This document shows, in pieces, positions 38,866 to 46,699 of a stretch of 64,000 bases of DNA; within the stretch, counting starts at the first letter, position 1; the number at the start of each line of letters is the position of its first letter. The notes under the pieces were generated by a model that had not been told where the DNA came from, ran no database searches, and saw only the letters and a list, made by a program, of their open reading frames with translations. This stretch comes from Falsiroseomonas sp050563535 (GTDB lineage: Bacteria > Pseudomonadota > Alphaproteobacteria > Acetobacterales > Acetobacteraceae). The position numbers and the translations under genes were made by a program. The stretch is taken from assembly GCF_050563535.1 (NCBI RefSeq), contig NZ_JBNXUO010000005.1, forward strand, positions 1 through 64,000. Reading direction: 5' to 3'.

Positions 38866-39531
38866 GTGCCGAAATACGTGGTGGAGAGGATGCCCGCGCC
38901 GGTCAGCGCGGAGGTCGTCGCCCTGCTGGAGAAGACCGAGACGGCGACGGTCGGGCACTGGCGCCATTGGGGTTTCGTGGACCGGCGCGTGCAGGGCCTG
39001 CTGCGCCGCCGGGTGGCCGGCACGGCGGTGACGGTGCAATGCCCGGGGCCGGATTCGACCATCCTGCACCACGCCCTCGGCCTGCTGCGGCCCGGTGACA
39101 TCCTGGTGGTGGACCGGCTGGGCGACGACCGGCACGCCTGCTGGGGCGGCGGCGTGACGGTGGCGGCCAAGGCCGCGGGCTGCAAGGCGGGGATCGTGGA
39201 CGGCCCCTGCACGGACATCGAGGAGGTGGAGGCGTCGGACTTCCCGCTCTGGTGCCGCGGCCTCGCGCCGATCACGACCCGCATCTACGACCTGGGCGGG
39301 CGGATGAACGTGCCGGTCTCGATCGGCGGCGTGGTGGTGATGCCGGGTGACGCGGTGCTGGCCGACGAGTCCGGCGTGCTGGTCCTGCCGCCCGCGGAGG
39401 CCGAGGCCGAGGCCCGCGCCGCCATCGCCCGGCAGGAAAGGGGGCTTGCCAGCCAGGCCCGCTGCGCGGCCGGCGAGAAGCTCGGCATCATCAGCGGCGC
39501 ATCGGCGAAGGTGGAGGCCGGCCTGGCCTGA
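38866..39531 (+). CDS. RraA-like / HMG-CHA aldolase-family protein
   Basis: About 221 residues of the RraA fold, shared by class II pyruvate aldolases (4-hydroxy-4-methyl-2-oxoglutarate type) and the RNase E regulator RraA. The GHWRHWGFVD start and GGGVTVAAKAAGCKAGIVDG core fit. In the aldolase site D-G-x-x-R-D, the Arg that binds pyruvate is replaced: residues 112-117 read DGPCTD. The enzyme may therefore act on another substrate or lack this activity. A GTG at 38866 has AAGGGAG 8 nt upstream; a GTG at 38857 overlapping the permease stop is the alternative. Context suggests processing of the imported compound. Confidence 0.75.
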   Translation: MPKYVVERMPAPVSAEVVALLEKTETATVGHWRHWGFVDRRVQGLLRRRVAGTAVTVQCPGPDSTILHHALGLLRPGDILVVDRLGDDRHACWGGGVTVAAKAAGCKAGIVDGPCTDIEEVEASDFPLWCRGLAPITTRIYDLGGRMNVPVSIGGVVVMPGDAVLADESGVLVLPPAEAEAEARAAIARQERGLASQARCAAGEKLGIISGASAKVEAGLA

Positions 39532-39540
39532 CGCTTGCGC

Positions 39541-39577
39541 CCCGGCCCGCCCTGGGCGATTCAGGGGGCGGGCCGGG
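39541..39577. repeat. GC-rich dyad overlapping the tRNA 5' end
   Basis: Perfect 12-bp arms CCCGGCCCGCCC and GGGCGGGCCGGG around a 13-nt loop, 9 bp after the RraA-like stop. The right arm includes the first three bases of the tRNA. It lacks a T-tract. It may terminate the ABC operon or influence tRNA 5' processing. Confidence 0.55.
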
Positions 39578-39647
39578 CCTGTAGCTCAACGGTCAGAGCG
39601 GGCCGCTCATAACGGCTTGGTTGCAGGTTCGAATCCTGCCGGGCCCA
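39575..39647 (+). tRNA. ileX: tRNA-Ile2 (anticodon CAU, lysidine-modified)
   Basis: 73 nt folding as a full cloverleaf: acceptor GGGCCTG / CGGGCCC with discriminator A, D-arm TAGCTCAACGGTCAGAG, anticodon loop CTCATAA on a 5-bp stem, variable loop and T-arm GCAGG-TTCGAAT-CCTGC. CCA is not encoded. The CAU anticodon could mean elongator Met, but the CTCATAAC...CTTGGTTGC segment resembles E. coli ileX rather than metT, so the AUA-reading Ile2 species, modified by TilS, is preferred. Confidence 0.9.
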
Positions 39648-39725
39648 TTCCCGCCGGTTTGCAGCGGGGGGGCGGCCGGGGTAGAACCCGCAGCCCCTCC
39701 CCATTTCCGCCGGAAGTCCCAGCCG

Positions 39726-41405
39726 ATGCCCGCTTGGCAGTACATCTATGTGATGAAGGATCTCACCAAGTCCTATCCGGGCGGACGTGAGGTCTTCAAA
39801 GGCATCACCCTGTCCTTCCTGCCGGACGCGAAGATCGGCGTGCTCGGCCCGAACGGCGCCGGCAAGTCCACGCTGATGAAGATCATGGCCGGGATCGACA
39901 AGGAATTCGGCGGCGAGGCCTGGGTCGCGGAAGGTGCGCGCGTCGGCTACCTGCCGCAGGAGCCGCACCTGAACCCCGACAAGACGGTGGGCGAGAACGT
40001 GATGGAGGCCTTCACCGAGCTCTCCGCCAACCTCGCCCGCTTCAACGAGATCTCCGAGAAGTTCGCCGAGGAGATGGGCGAGGAGGAGATGAATACCCTC
40101 CTCGCCGAGCAGGCCGAGCTGCAGGAGAAGATCGACGCCGCCGAGGGGTGGGAACTGGAGCGCCGGATCGAGATCGCGCTCGACGCGCTGCGCTGCCCGC
40201 CCTTCGACAGCAAGGTCGCCCACCTCTCGGGCGGTGAGCGCCGGCGCGTGGCGCTGTGCAAGCTGCTGCTCGAGAAGCCGGACATGCTGCTGCTCGACGA
40301 GCCGACGAACCACCTGGACGCCGAAAGCGTCGCCTGGCTGGAGAAGACGCTGCGCGAATGGCAGGGTGCGGTGCTGGTCGTCACCCATGACCGCTACTTC
40401 CTGGACAACGTAACGAACTGGATCCTGGAGGTCGATCGCGGGCGCGGCTTCCCGTACCAGGGTAACTACTCCGCCTATCTCGACCAGAAGCGCAAGCGCC
40501 TGCAGCAGGAGGAGCGCGAGGAAAGCGCCCGCCAGCGCCAGCTGGCGCGCGAGCAGGAATGGATCGGCCGCAGCCCCGCGGCGCGCCAGGCCAAGTCCAA
40601 GGCGCGCATCACGGCCTATGAGGAACTGCTGCAGAAGAGCCAGGATCGGGCGGGCGGCGAGGCGGAGATCATCATCCCGCCGCCGCCGCGGCTCGGCAAC
40701 ACCGTCATCGTCGCCGAGAACCTCCGCAAGGGCTACGGCAACCGCCTGCTGATCGACGATCTCGACTTCAAGCTGCCGCCGGGCGGCATCGTCGGCGTCA
40801 TCGGTCCGAACGGCGCCGGCAAGTCCACGCTGTTCAAGATGATCACCGGAGTCGAGACGCCTGATGCCGGCACGCTGGTGGTGGGCGACACCGTCAAGCT
40901 CGGCTACGTGGACCAGAGCCGCGACAGCCTCGACGACAACAAGACGGTCTGGCAGGAAATCTCCGACGGGATGGACCAGATCACCATCGGCAAGCGCACC
41001 ATCGCGTCGCGCGCATATGTCGCCGCCTTCAACTTCAAGGGCGCGGACCAGCAGAAGCGCGTCGGCATCCTGTCGGGCGGCGAGCGCAACCGCGTGCACC
41101 TGGCGAAGATGCTGAAGCGCGAGCACAACGTGCTGCTGCTGGACGAGCCGACCAACGACCTCGACGTGGACACGCTGCGCGCGCTCGAGGATGCGCTCGA
41201 GGAATTCGCGGGCTGCGCGGTGGTGATCAGCCACGACCGCTGGTTCCTCGACCGCCTGGCCACCCACATCCTCGCCTTCGAGGGCGACAGCCATGTCGAG
41301 TGGTTCGAGGGCAACTTCGAGGCCTATGAGGCCGACAAGCGACGCCGCCTCGGCGCCGCGGCGGACCAGCCGCACCGGATCAAGTACCGTCCGCTGGCGC
41401 GGTGA
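39726..41405 (+). CDS. ettA: Energy-dependent translational throttle protein EttA (ABC-F)
   Basis: Ribosome-associated ABC-F ATPase that gates entry into elongation according to energy state. The 559 residues from ATG 39726 contain two complete ABC domains, each with Walker A GPNGAGKST and signature LSGGERRRVALC or LSGGERNRVHLA, plus the arm and linker (rich in Arg, Glu and Gln) between them. MPAWQYIYVMKDLTKSYPGG is the typical start. No membrane segment is present. Its stop overlaps the GTG of the next gene. Confidence 0.95.
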   Translation: MPAWQYIYVMKDLTKSYPGGREVFKGITLSFLPDAKIGVLGPNGAGKSTLMKIMAGIDKEFGGEAWVAEGARVGYLPQEPHLNPDKTVGENVMEAFTELSANLARFNEISEKFAEEMGEEEMNTLLAEQAELQEKIDAAEGWELERRIEIALDALRCPPFDSKVAHLSGGERRRVALCKLLLEKPDMLLLDEPTNHLDAESVAWLEKTLREWQGAVLVVTHDRYFLDNVTNWILEVDRGRGFPYQGNYSAYLDQKRKRLQQEEREESARQRQLAREQEWIGRSPAARQAKSKARITAYEELLQKSQDRAGGEAEIIIPPPPRLGNTVIVAENLRKGYGNRLLIDDLDFKLPPGGIVGVIGPNGAGKSTLFKMITGVETPDAGTLVVGDTVKLGYVDQSRDSLDDNKTVWQEISDGMDQITIGKRTIASRAYVAAFNFKGADQQKRVGILSGGERNRVHLAKMLKREHNVLLLDEPTNDLDVDTLRALEDALEEFAGCAVVISHDRWFLDRLATHILAFEGDSHVEWFEGNFEAYEADKRRRLGAAADQPHRIKYRPLAR

Positions 41406-41959
41406 CCGGCCCCATCCTCGCCGCGCCGCGCACGTTGACGACGGCGCGGCTGTCCCTTCTGCCGCCGGGGCCGGAGCACCTGCCGGAACTCCAGCGGCTG
41501 AAGGCGGATGAGCGCGTCTTCGGCCTCATGCTCCACGGCACCCGCAGCCTCGAGCGGACGCGCGAGGAGCTTGAGGACGACATGGAATTCTGGCTGGTGC
41601 GCGGCTACGGCACCTGGTCGGTCTTCGAGCGCGCGACGGGCGACTTCCTCGGCATCACGGGCCTGATGGAGCGGCCGGACGGGCGCGGCGTCGCGTTGCG
41701 CTTCGCGCTGTGGCCGGAATGCCGGGGCAAGGGCTACGCCCGGGAAGCGGCCGCCGCCGCGCTGGAATTCGGCCATCGCGCCGGGCTTGGGCGCATCATC
41801 GCGGTGGCGCGGGACACCAACCTCGCCTCCCGCGGGGTGCTGACCGACATCGGCATGACGGAGTGCGGCGAGTTCCGCCACCAGGGCCACCGCATGCTCG
41901 TCTTCGAGAGCGTGCGGTGGCCGGGCGCGGTTCAGCCGCCTTCGCGCGAGGCGAGCTGA
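41402..41959 (+). CDS. GNAT-family acetyltransferase (RimJ/RimL-like)
   Basis: 185-residue acetyltransferase. The pattern LTTARLSLLPPGPEHLPEL at the start and ALRFALWPECRGKGYAREAA near residue 95 is that of the RimJ/RimL branch, which acetylates protein N-termini or small amines. It begins at a GTG overlapping the ettA stop (GTGA), which suggests co-translation. The 3' end overlaps the convergent mlaC gene by 28 bp. Substrate unknown. Confidence 0.88.
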   Translation: MTGPILAAPRTLTTARLSLLPPGPEHLPELQRLKADERVFGLMLHGTRSLERTREELEDDMEFWLVRGYGTWSVFERATGDFLGITGLMERPDGRGVALRFALWPECRGKGYAREAAAAALEFGHRAGLGRIIAVARDTNLASRGVLTDIGMTECGEFRHQGHRMLVFESVRWPGAVQPPSREAS

Positions 41960-42561
41960 CGGATCTGCTGGCGCATCGCCACCAGCAGCGCCTCCACGCT
42001 GTTGCCGTTGCGGGCGATGACGCTGCTGTATTCGCTCCGCGTCGTCAGGCGCAGGCTGGTGCCCTCGGCGATGACGTCCACCACCTTCGGCTGGCCTCCA
42101 ACTTCCGCCACGCGCCAGTCGAGCCCGAAGGCCGGGCTGCCGGGGCGCTCGATGACGGTGTTGACCAGCGCATCCTCCTCCGTGCGCGCCTGCGCGCGCC
42201 CAAGCGCGAAGCGGACGCCCTGGAACTCGCCGAAGCGGGCGGAGAGGTTGCGGATCAGCACCTCCTCGAACAGGCGCATGTATTCGGCCTGCTGGTCCGG
42301 CGTCGCGGTGCGCCACCAGCGGCCGAGGATGAAGCGGCCCACATTCTCGACGTCCACGGCACGGCGAAGGATCCCGGCGACACGTTCCCGCCGCTGCGCA
42401 AGGGGAACGCCGGTCGCGTTGATCGCGGCCACCATCTCCTCGCCGGTGGCCTGGATGAAGGTGGCGGCGCGCGCAATGTCGACCTGCTGCGCCAGGGCGG
42501 GCCGCGCGGCCATGCTGCCGAGCAGGACGGCAAGCAACGTGCGGCGGGGGGTCCTGGTCAT
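41932..42561 (-). CDS. mlaC: Phospholipid-transport periplasmic protein MlaC
   Basis: Periplasmic lipid chaperone of the Mla pathway, which carries phospholipids between the outer-membrane MlaA complex and the inner membrane. The 209-residue protein has a signal peptide (RRTLLAVLLGSMAARPALAQ) and the Ttg2D-type core (RRAVDVENVGRFILGRWWR). The ATG at 42561 follows GGAGGAGAG. It lies 50 bp after mlaA on the same strand, with no mlaBDEF genes nearby. Confidence 0.92.
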   Translation of the reverse strand: MTRTPRRTLLAVLLGSMAARPALAQQVDIARAATFIQATGEEMVAAINATGVPLAQRRERVAGILRRAVDVENVGRFILGRWWRTATPDQQAEYMRLFEEVLIRNLSARFGEFQGVRFALGRAQARTEEDALVNTVIERPGSPAFGLDWRVAEVGGQPKVVDVIAEGTSLRLTTRSEYSSVIARNGNSVEALLVAMRQQIRQLASREGG

Positions 42562-42611
42562 CACTCTCTCCTCCGCGGCACATCGTGCCGCGTATCCATC
42601 CTGGGATGCGC

Positions 42612-43427
42612 TCAAGGGCGCAGCCCCTGCATGCCGGTGCCGATGCCGAAGCCGGTGCCGGACGCGGCAGGCGACGCGGACGAGGGCTGGTTCCGGATTT
42701 CGACAACGCGCCGCTGGCGATAGGCGCTTCGCAGGGCCGCGTAATAGTCGATCGACCCCGCGCGAAGCTGGTCGAGCGGCGTGATCAGCCCGGCCCGGGT
42801 CTCGGCCACCGTTACCGCGGTTCGCGTGATGTTGATGGCGTCGAGAGTCTCGCCGCCGCTGACCCAGGTAAGCGGGTTGATGGCGACATCCGTTGCCTGT
42901 CCCACCAGGTCGCGCGGGTTGCTTGGCCCGAAGACCGGGACGAACAGATAGGGGCCTTCCGGCGCGCCCCAGACGGCCAGGGTCTGGCCGAAATCCTCGG
43001 TATGGCCGAGCAGGCCGAAATCGGTCGCACGGTCGAAGATGCCACCGATGCCGACCGTGGTGTTCACCAGGAAGCGCCCCATGGTGGTCGCTGCGCGGTG
43101 CGGTTCGCCCTGCAGCACGTCGTTCACCAGGATGACCGGGGTCCGCAGGTTGCCCAGCACGTTGCGGATCGCGGTCCGCACCTCCGGCGGGATGAAGATC
43201 TGATAGGCCTCGCCGACCGGGCGCAGCACCAGCGTGTCGATGCCGTCATGGATGAAGAACAGGCCGCGGTTCAGGGGCTCCAGCGGGTCGTTGGTCGCAC
43301 GGAATTCGGCCACGGCCTCCGCATCGCCCGGATCGGGGCGGGTCGCGCAGGCGGACAGCCCCAGTGCCAGGGCAAGCGCAAGGGCTGGCCGGAAGAAGCG
43401 GGGGGGCAGGCGTCGGGTGCGGGTCAA
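42612..43427 (-). CDS. mlaA: Outer-membrane phospholipid lipoprotein MlaA (VacJ)
   Basis: Outer-membrane lipoprotein that removes misplaced phospholipids from the outer leaflet. The 271-residue protein has a lipoprotein signal ending LSACA, with the modified Cys near residue 27, and the family motifs NDPLEPLNRGLFFIHDGIDT and GRFLVNTTVGIGGIFD. It starts at a TTG at 43427 preceded by GGAGGG 7 nt away; the nearby ATG runs at once into a stop. It is transcribed ahead of mlaC. Confidence 0.93.
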   Translation of the reverse strand: MTRTRRLPPRFFRPALALALALGLSACATRPDPGDAEAVAEFRATNDPLEPLNRGLFFIHDGIDTLVLRPVGEAYQIFIPPEVRTAIRNVLGNLRTPVILVNDVLQGEPHRAATTMGRFLVNTTVGIGGIFDRATDFGLLGHTEDFGQTLAVWGAPEGPYLFVPVFGPSNPRDLVGQATDVAINPLTWVSGGETLDAINITRTAVTVAETRAGLITPLDQLRAGSIDYYAALRSAYRQRRVVEIRNQPSSASPAASGTGFGIGTGMQGLRP

Positions 43428-43600
43428 GTCATCCCTCCGGATCGCAGCGCGCCGGGCATGGCCCGACCTGTCGCGCCCAGGGCTTCCTGGGACGTGTCGG
43501 CACCCTTATATGCGGCAGCGCAGCGGAGCGGAACGGTGCAATGCGACCGGTCACGCTTCGCCACACGCCCTTATGCAACCCGGAGCGGGGACCCTGCCCG

Positions 43601-44548
43601 ATGAATGTCGCGCTCAATGCCCCCCTGGCCGGAACGCTGCAACGCTGGTTGACGGGACCGCGGATCGCGGGCCTGCCGCAGCCGACCGACCTGCCCCCGC
43701 CGAAGCTGTCCTTTGAGTTCTTCCCCCCGAAGAACGAGGCCCTTGAGCAGAGCCTCTGGACCGCGATCCGGAGGCTGGAGCCGCTTGCGCCCCGCTTCGT
43801 CTCGGTCACCTATGGCGCCGGCGGCTCCACCCGCGCCCGCACGCATGAGACTGTGGCACGGCTGGCGCGCGAGACCAGCCTGACCCCGGCCGCGCACCTC
43901 ACCTGCGTCGGCGCGACGCGGGACGAGGTGGACGAGGTCGCGCGCGGCTACCTGGAAGCGGGGGTGCGCCACATCGTCGCGCTACGGGGTGACCCGCCGG
44001 CCGGCGCCACCGAATACACCCCCCATCCCGGTGGCTACGCCCAGGCCGAGGACCTGGTCGGCGGCTTGCGGCGGATCGCCGATTTCGACATCAGCGTCGG
44101 CGCCTATCCGGAAACCCATCCGGCCGCGAAGTCGGGCGGCGCGGACCTCGATTTCCTCAAGCGCAAGATCGATGCCGGTGCGACGCGCGCCATCACGCAG
44201 TATTTCTTCGACACCGATGTGTACCTGCGCTTCCTCGACCGATGCGGCGCGGCGCGGATCACGGTGCCGATCGTGCCGGGCATCCTGCCGGTGTCGAACT
44301 TCAAGCAGGTGCAGCGCTTCAGCGCCATGTGCGGCGCCTCGGTGCCCGCCTGGATGGCCCGCCTGTTCGATGGCCTCGACGACGACCAGGAGACGCGCCG
44401 CATGGTCGCCGCCGTGGTCGCCGCCGAACAGGTGCGCCTGCTGCAGGCCAATGGCGTGGACGAATTCCACTTCTACACGCTGAACCGCGCCGACCTGACC
44501 TACGCGATCGCCCATCTCCTCGGCGTCCGGCCGAAGGCGGCGGAGTGA
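43601..44548 (+). CDS. metF: Methylenetetrahydrofolate reductase
   Basis: FAD-dependent reduction of 5,10-methylene-THF to 5-methyl-THF for methionine synthesis. 315 residues with the catalytic-site start KLSFEFFPPKNE, then VTYGAGGSTRART, LRGDPP and AITQYFFD, all typical of MetF. The ATG at 43601 lies after a weak GGAGCGGGG site. The 173-bp divergent spacer to mlaA holds two short GC hairpins, including CCCAGG-GCTT-CCTGGG at 43476-43491, but I could not match a SAM or SAH riboswitch. Confidence 0.95.
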   Translation: MNVALNAPLAGTLQRWLTGPRIAGLPQPTDLPPPKLSFEFFPPKNEALEQSLWTAIRRLEPLAPRFVSVTYGAGGSTRARTHETVARLARETSLTPAAHLTCVGATRDEVDEVARGYLEAGVRHIVALRGDPPAGATEYTPHPGGYAQAEDLVGGLRRIADFDISVGAYPETHPAAKSGGADLDFLKRKIDAGATRAITQYFFDTDVYLRFLDRCGAARITVPIVPGILPVSNFKQVQRFSAMCGASVPAWMARLFDGLDDDQETRRMVAAVVAAEQVRLLQANGVDEFHFYTLNRADLTYAIAHLLGVRPKAAE

Positions 44549-44578
44549 TGCCGTGGCGTCGCCCGGCCGGGCGGCGCC

Positions 44579-45019
44579 TCACCGCATCACGTTGAACTTG
44601 TCGATCAGGAACACCGTGCCGATCAGCGTGCCCGCGAAGACGAGCAGGTGGATGCGGATCGCGTCCTTCCGGTAGACCATCGCCGGCGGAGGGTCCGGCA
44701 CGGCCGAGGCGGCGAGCGCGGCGAGGCCGCGTGGCGGTTCGGCCGCCCGTTCGGGCGAGTCCGCCGCGGGGACGGCGGCGGCTTCGGCGATCTGTGCCTG
44801 CGTCTCGGCCGGGGTCAGGCAGGGGCCGAGATAGCCGAAGCGCCGCGCCGCCTCCTCCACGGACAGCGTCGCACCGTCCCAGGCGACCCAGTGCCGCAGA
44901 TGCGGGTTCCAGCCGAGCGGGAGGGGATGCAGGCCGCCATCCTCGCTGCGCGTCACCCAATGCCAGGGCCGGTTCGGGTCCGCCGGTTCCCCGGGGCGTC
45001 GTGGATCGGGCCAAGCCAT
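44579..45019 (-). CDS. Hypothetical protein with C-terminal membrane anchor
   Basis: 146 residues, no family recognised. The N-terminal half is soluble and Trp/Pro-rich (RPWHWVTRSEDGG, LGWNPHLRHWVAWDG), the middle is Ala/Glu/Pro-rich, and a single hydrophobic helix near the end (HLLVFAGTLIGTVFLIDKF) suggests anchoring in the inner membrane with the bulk in the cytoplasm. It converges on metF with a 30-bp gap. The 25-bp tandem repeats begin 46 bp upstream of it. Confidence 0.65.
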   Translation of the reverse strand: MAWPDPRRPGEPADPNRPWHWVTRSEDGGLHPLPLGWNPHLRHWVAWDGATLSVEEAARRFGYLGPCLTPAETQAQIAEAAAVPAADSPERAAEPPRGLAALAASAVPDPPPAMVYRKDAIRIHLLVFAGTLIGTVFLIDKFNVMR

Positions 45020-45065
45020 GCACGCTTCCTCCAGTGTCGGAGACGAAGCCTATGGCACCGCCCCC

Positions 45066-45165
45066 GGCGCGTCACGCGCCATGCCGTCCAGGCGCGTCAC
45101 GCGCCATGCCGTCCAGGCGCATCACGCGCCCTGCAGTCCAGGCGCATCACGCGCCATGCCGCCGG
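45066..45165. repeat. Four tandem 25-bp palindrome-containing repeats
   Basis: Four head-to-tail units of exactly 25 bp. Each begins with a 15-bp dyad of the form GGCGC(G/A)TCACGCGCC, which is a perfect palindrome (7-bp arms, 1-bp centre) in units 1 and 2 and has one mismatch in units 3 and 4. A spacer like ATGCCGTCCA completes each unit. The length is not a multiple of three. Unit 4 supplies the last codons and stop of the BASS-type gene. Terminator array, protein-binding array or replication-slippage product are possible readings. Confidence 0.85.
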
Positions 45166-46091
45166 ATGCGGTCGTAGACCGGCCGCAGCAGGAAGGGGCT
45201 GAGGAACAGGGGAAACTGGCAGAGCGCGAAGAACAGCAGGATGCGCGGGTCGGTCGCGGCCGGCAGCACAGCCAGGTAGAGCGCCATGTTCCGGTTGCCC
45301 GACAGCAGTCCCGCCGCCAGCGCCACGCCCGGCCCCGCCAAGGGCCGCATCGCCAGCGCGGTCAGCAGGTTCAGGCCGAAATTCCCCGCGAAGGCCAGCA
45401 GCACGCCGCCGAGGACCCAGAGCGGCTCGGCCAGGATCCTCGCCTGCAGCCCATCCATCACGCCGAAGCCGTACAGCACGACGAGCAGCACCACCGCGCC
45501 GTCCACTGCCCGCCCGTGACGCGTCAGCCGCGCCTGGCCCGCAATGCGCCGGATCGCGAGGGAGATCAGCAGTGGCAGGCCCACCACCAGCGCCAGGCGC
45601 AGCATCAGGCCCTCGAGCGAGATCGCAAGGTCGATCCCGAGCAGGCCAAGCGCCAGGGGCGGGGCCGTGAAGGGGACGAGCAGCGTGGAGAGCACGGCCA
45701 CCACCAGGCTGATCTCGCCGTCCAGCCCGACCAGTCGCGCGAAGGCGGGGGAGGAGGTGGCCGCGCACCCCGTCGCCATGATCACGACCGCGGCGCCGAG
45801 AGGCCCGTCCAGCCCCGCCGCACGCACCAGCGCGAAGACGATCAGCGGGCAGGCCAGCATCACCCAGACCAGCAGCGTGGCGACCAGGAACGGGCGCTTC
45901 AGGTAACCCAGCACCTGCCCGAAATCGACACGCAGCAGCACCAGCGTCATCAGGCAGGCGACAACGGGCGTCACCACGTCGCGCGTCGCCGCGGCAAGCG
46001 GCGGGACCAGCACCCCGGCGAAGACGCCGAAGCCCAGCAGCGCCCCGCCCCGGCGGGCCGACCATTCGAGGAATGCGGAAATCTGGCCCAA
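45147..46091 (-). CDS. Bile-acid:sodium symporter-family (BASS/SBF) transporter
   Basis: About 314 residues and nine or ten membrane helices. Family features include GCAATSSPAFARLVGLDGE in the middle and LLSGNRNMALYLAVLP with PLFLSPFLLRP near the end. Relatives transport organic anions, pantoate or arsenite with sodium; the substrate is unknown. The start is uncertain: a TTG at 46091 fits the hydrophobic N-terminus, while the first ATG (46175) would overlap the divergent pentapeptide gene. The final residues HGA and stop are encoded in the tandem repeat array. Confidence 0.75.
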   Translation of the reverse strand: MGQISAFLEWSARRGGALLGFGVFAGVLVPPLAAATRDVVTPVVACLMTLVLLRVDFGQVLGYLKRPFLVATLLVWVMLACPLIVFALVRAAGLDGPLGAAVVIMATGCAATSSPAFARLVGLDGEISLVVAVLSTLLVPFTAPPLALGLLGIDLAISLEGLMLRLALVVGLPLLISLAIRRIAGQARLTRHGRAVDGAVVLLVVLYGFGVMDGLQARILAEPLWVLGGVLLAFAGNFGLNLLTALAMRPLAGPGVALAAGLLSGNRNMALYLAVLPAATDPRILLFFALCQFPLFLSPFLLRPVYDRIRRHGA

Positions 46092-46152
46092 GGGTGCGAG
46101 GATGCGACGAGGTCGGTTGGAGATGTTCGGCCCTTGTTCTATATCCCCGCGC

Positions 46153-46650
46153 GTGTCCCAGCGCCAACTCCCCATCCTCGTGCTGCTCGCGGCCTGTCTT
46201 GCGGGGCCCGTGGCCGCGGCCTGCACCGATCCGCCCGCGCCGGAGGTGGTGTGGCGACGCTGCCTGCTCGACGGGCGGGACCTGACGGGCGCCGACCTCG
46301 CCCGTGCGCATCTGCGCGATGCCTCCTTCCAGCGGACCAGGCTGCACGACGCGCGGATGGCGGGCGTGGACGGCACCGATGCGCGTTTCGTCTCCGCCGA
46401 CCTGGCCGGCGCGGACCTGACGGAGGCGACGTTGCGGGAGGCCGACTTCACCCGGGCATCGCTGCGCGGGGCGGCGCTGCGCCGCGCCGACCTGCGGCGG
46501 GCCCGCCTGTTCCGCGCCGACCTGACCGGCGCCGACCTGACGGGGGCGGAACTGCTGGGTGCGGATTTCTCGGGCGCGGTGCTGGACGGCGCACGCTGGA
46601 CGGACGGGCAGCGCGTCTGCGCCGCGGGCAGCGTGGGAACCTGCCAGTGA
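46153..46650 (+). CDS. Secreted pentapeptide-repeat protein
   Basis: 165 residues with a signal peptide (QRQLPILVLLAACLAGPVAA) followed by about 20 tandem A(D/N)Lxx pentapeptides (for example GADLAGADLTEATLREADFT), which form a right-handed quadrilateral beta-helix. Cys residues flank the repeats, one after the signal, one at the N-terminal cap and two at the C-terminus, which could form disulfides in the periplasm. The GTG at 46153 begins the signal. Most pentapeptide-repeat proteins are cytoplasmic, so export is notable. It precedes uvrD by 49 bp. Confidence 0.82.
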   Translation: MSQRQLPILVLLAACLAGPVAAACTDPPAPEVVWRRCLLDGRDLTGADLARAHLRDASFQRTRLHDARMAGVDGTDARFVSADLAGADLTEATLREADFTRASLRGAALRRADLRRARLFRADLTGADLTGAELLGADFSGAVLDGARWTDGQRVCAAGSVGTCQ

Positions 46651-46699
46651 TGCGGCCCCGCCACGTGCGGCCATTCCCCCATCGGCCGGAGGACCGGGC

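Noticed and set aside
39575..39647. Elongator tRNA-Met
   Set aside because: The CAU anticodon is shared, but the anticodon-arm and variable-loop sequence resembles tRNA-Ile2; not absolutely excluded.
43428..43600. SAM-II or SAH riboswitch upstream of metF
   Set aside because: Only short GC hairpins are visible; the conserved pseudoknot sequences of these riboswitches could not be found.
45066..45165. CRISPR array
   Set aside because: Units are in direct tandem with no unique spacers, and no cas gene is present.
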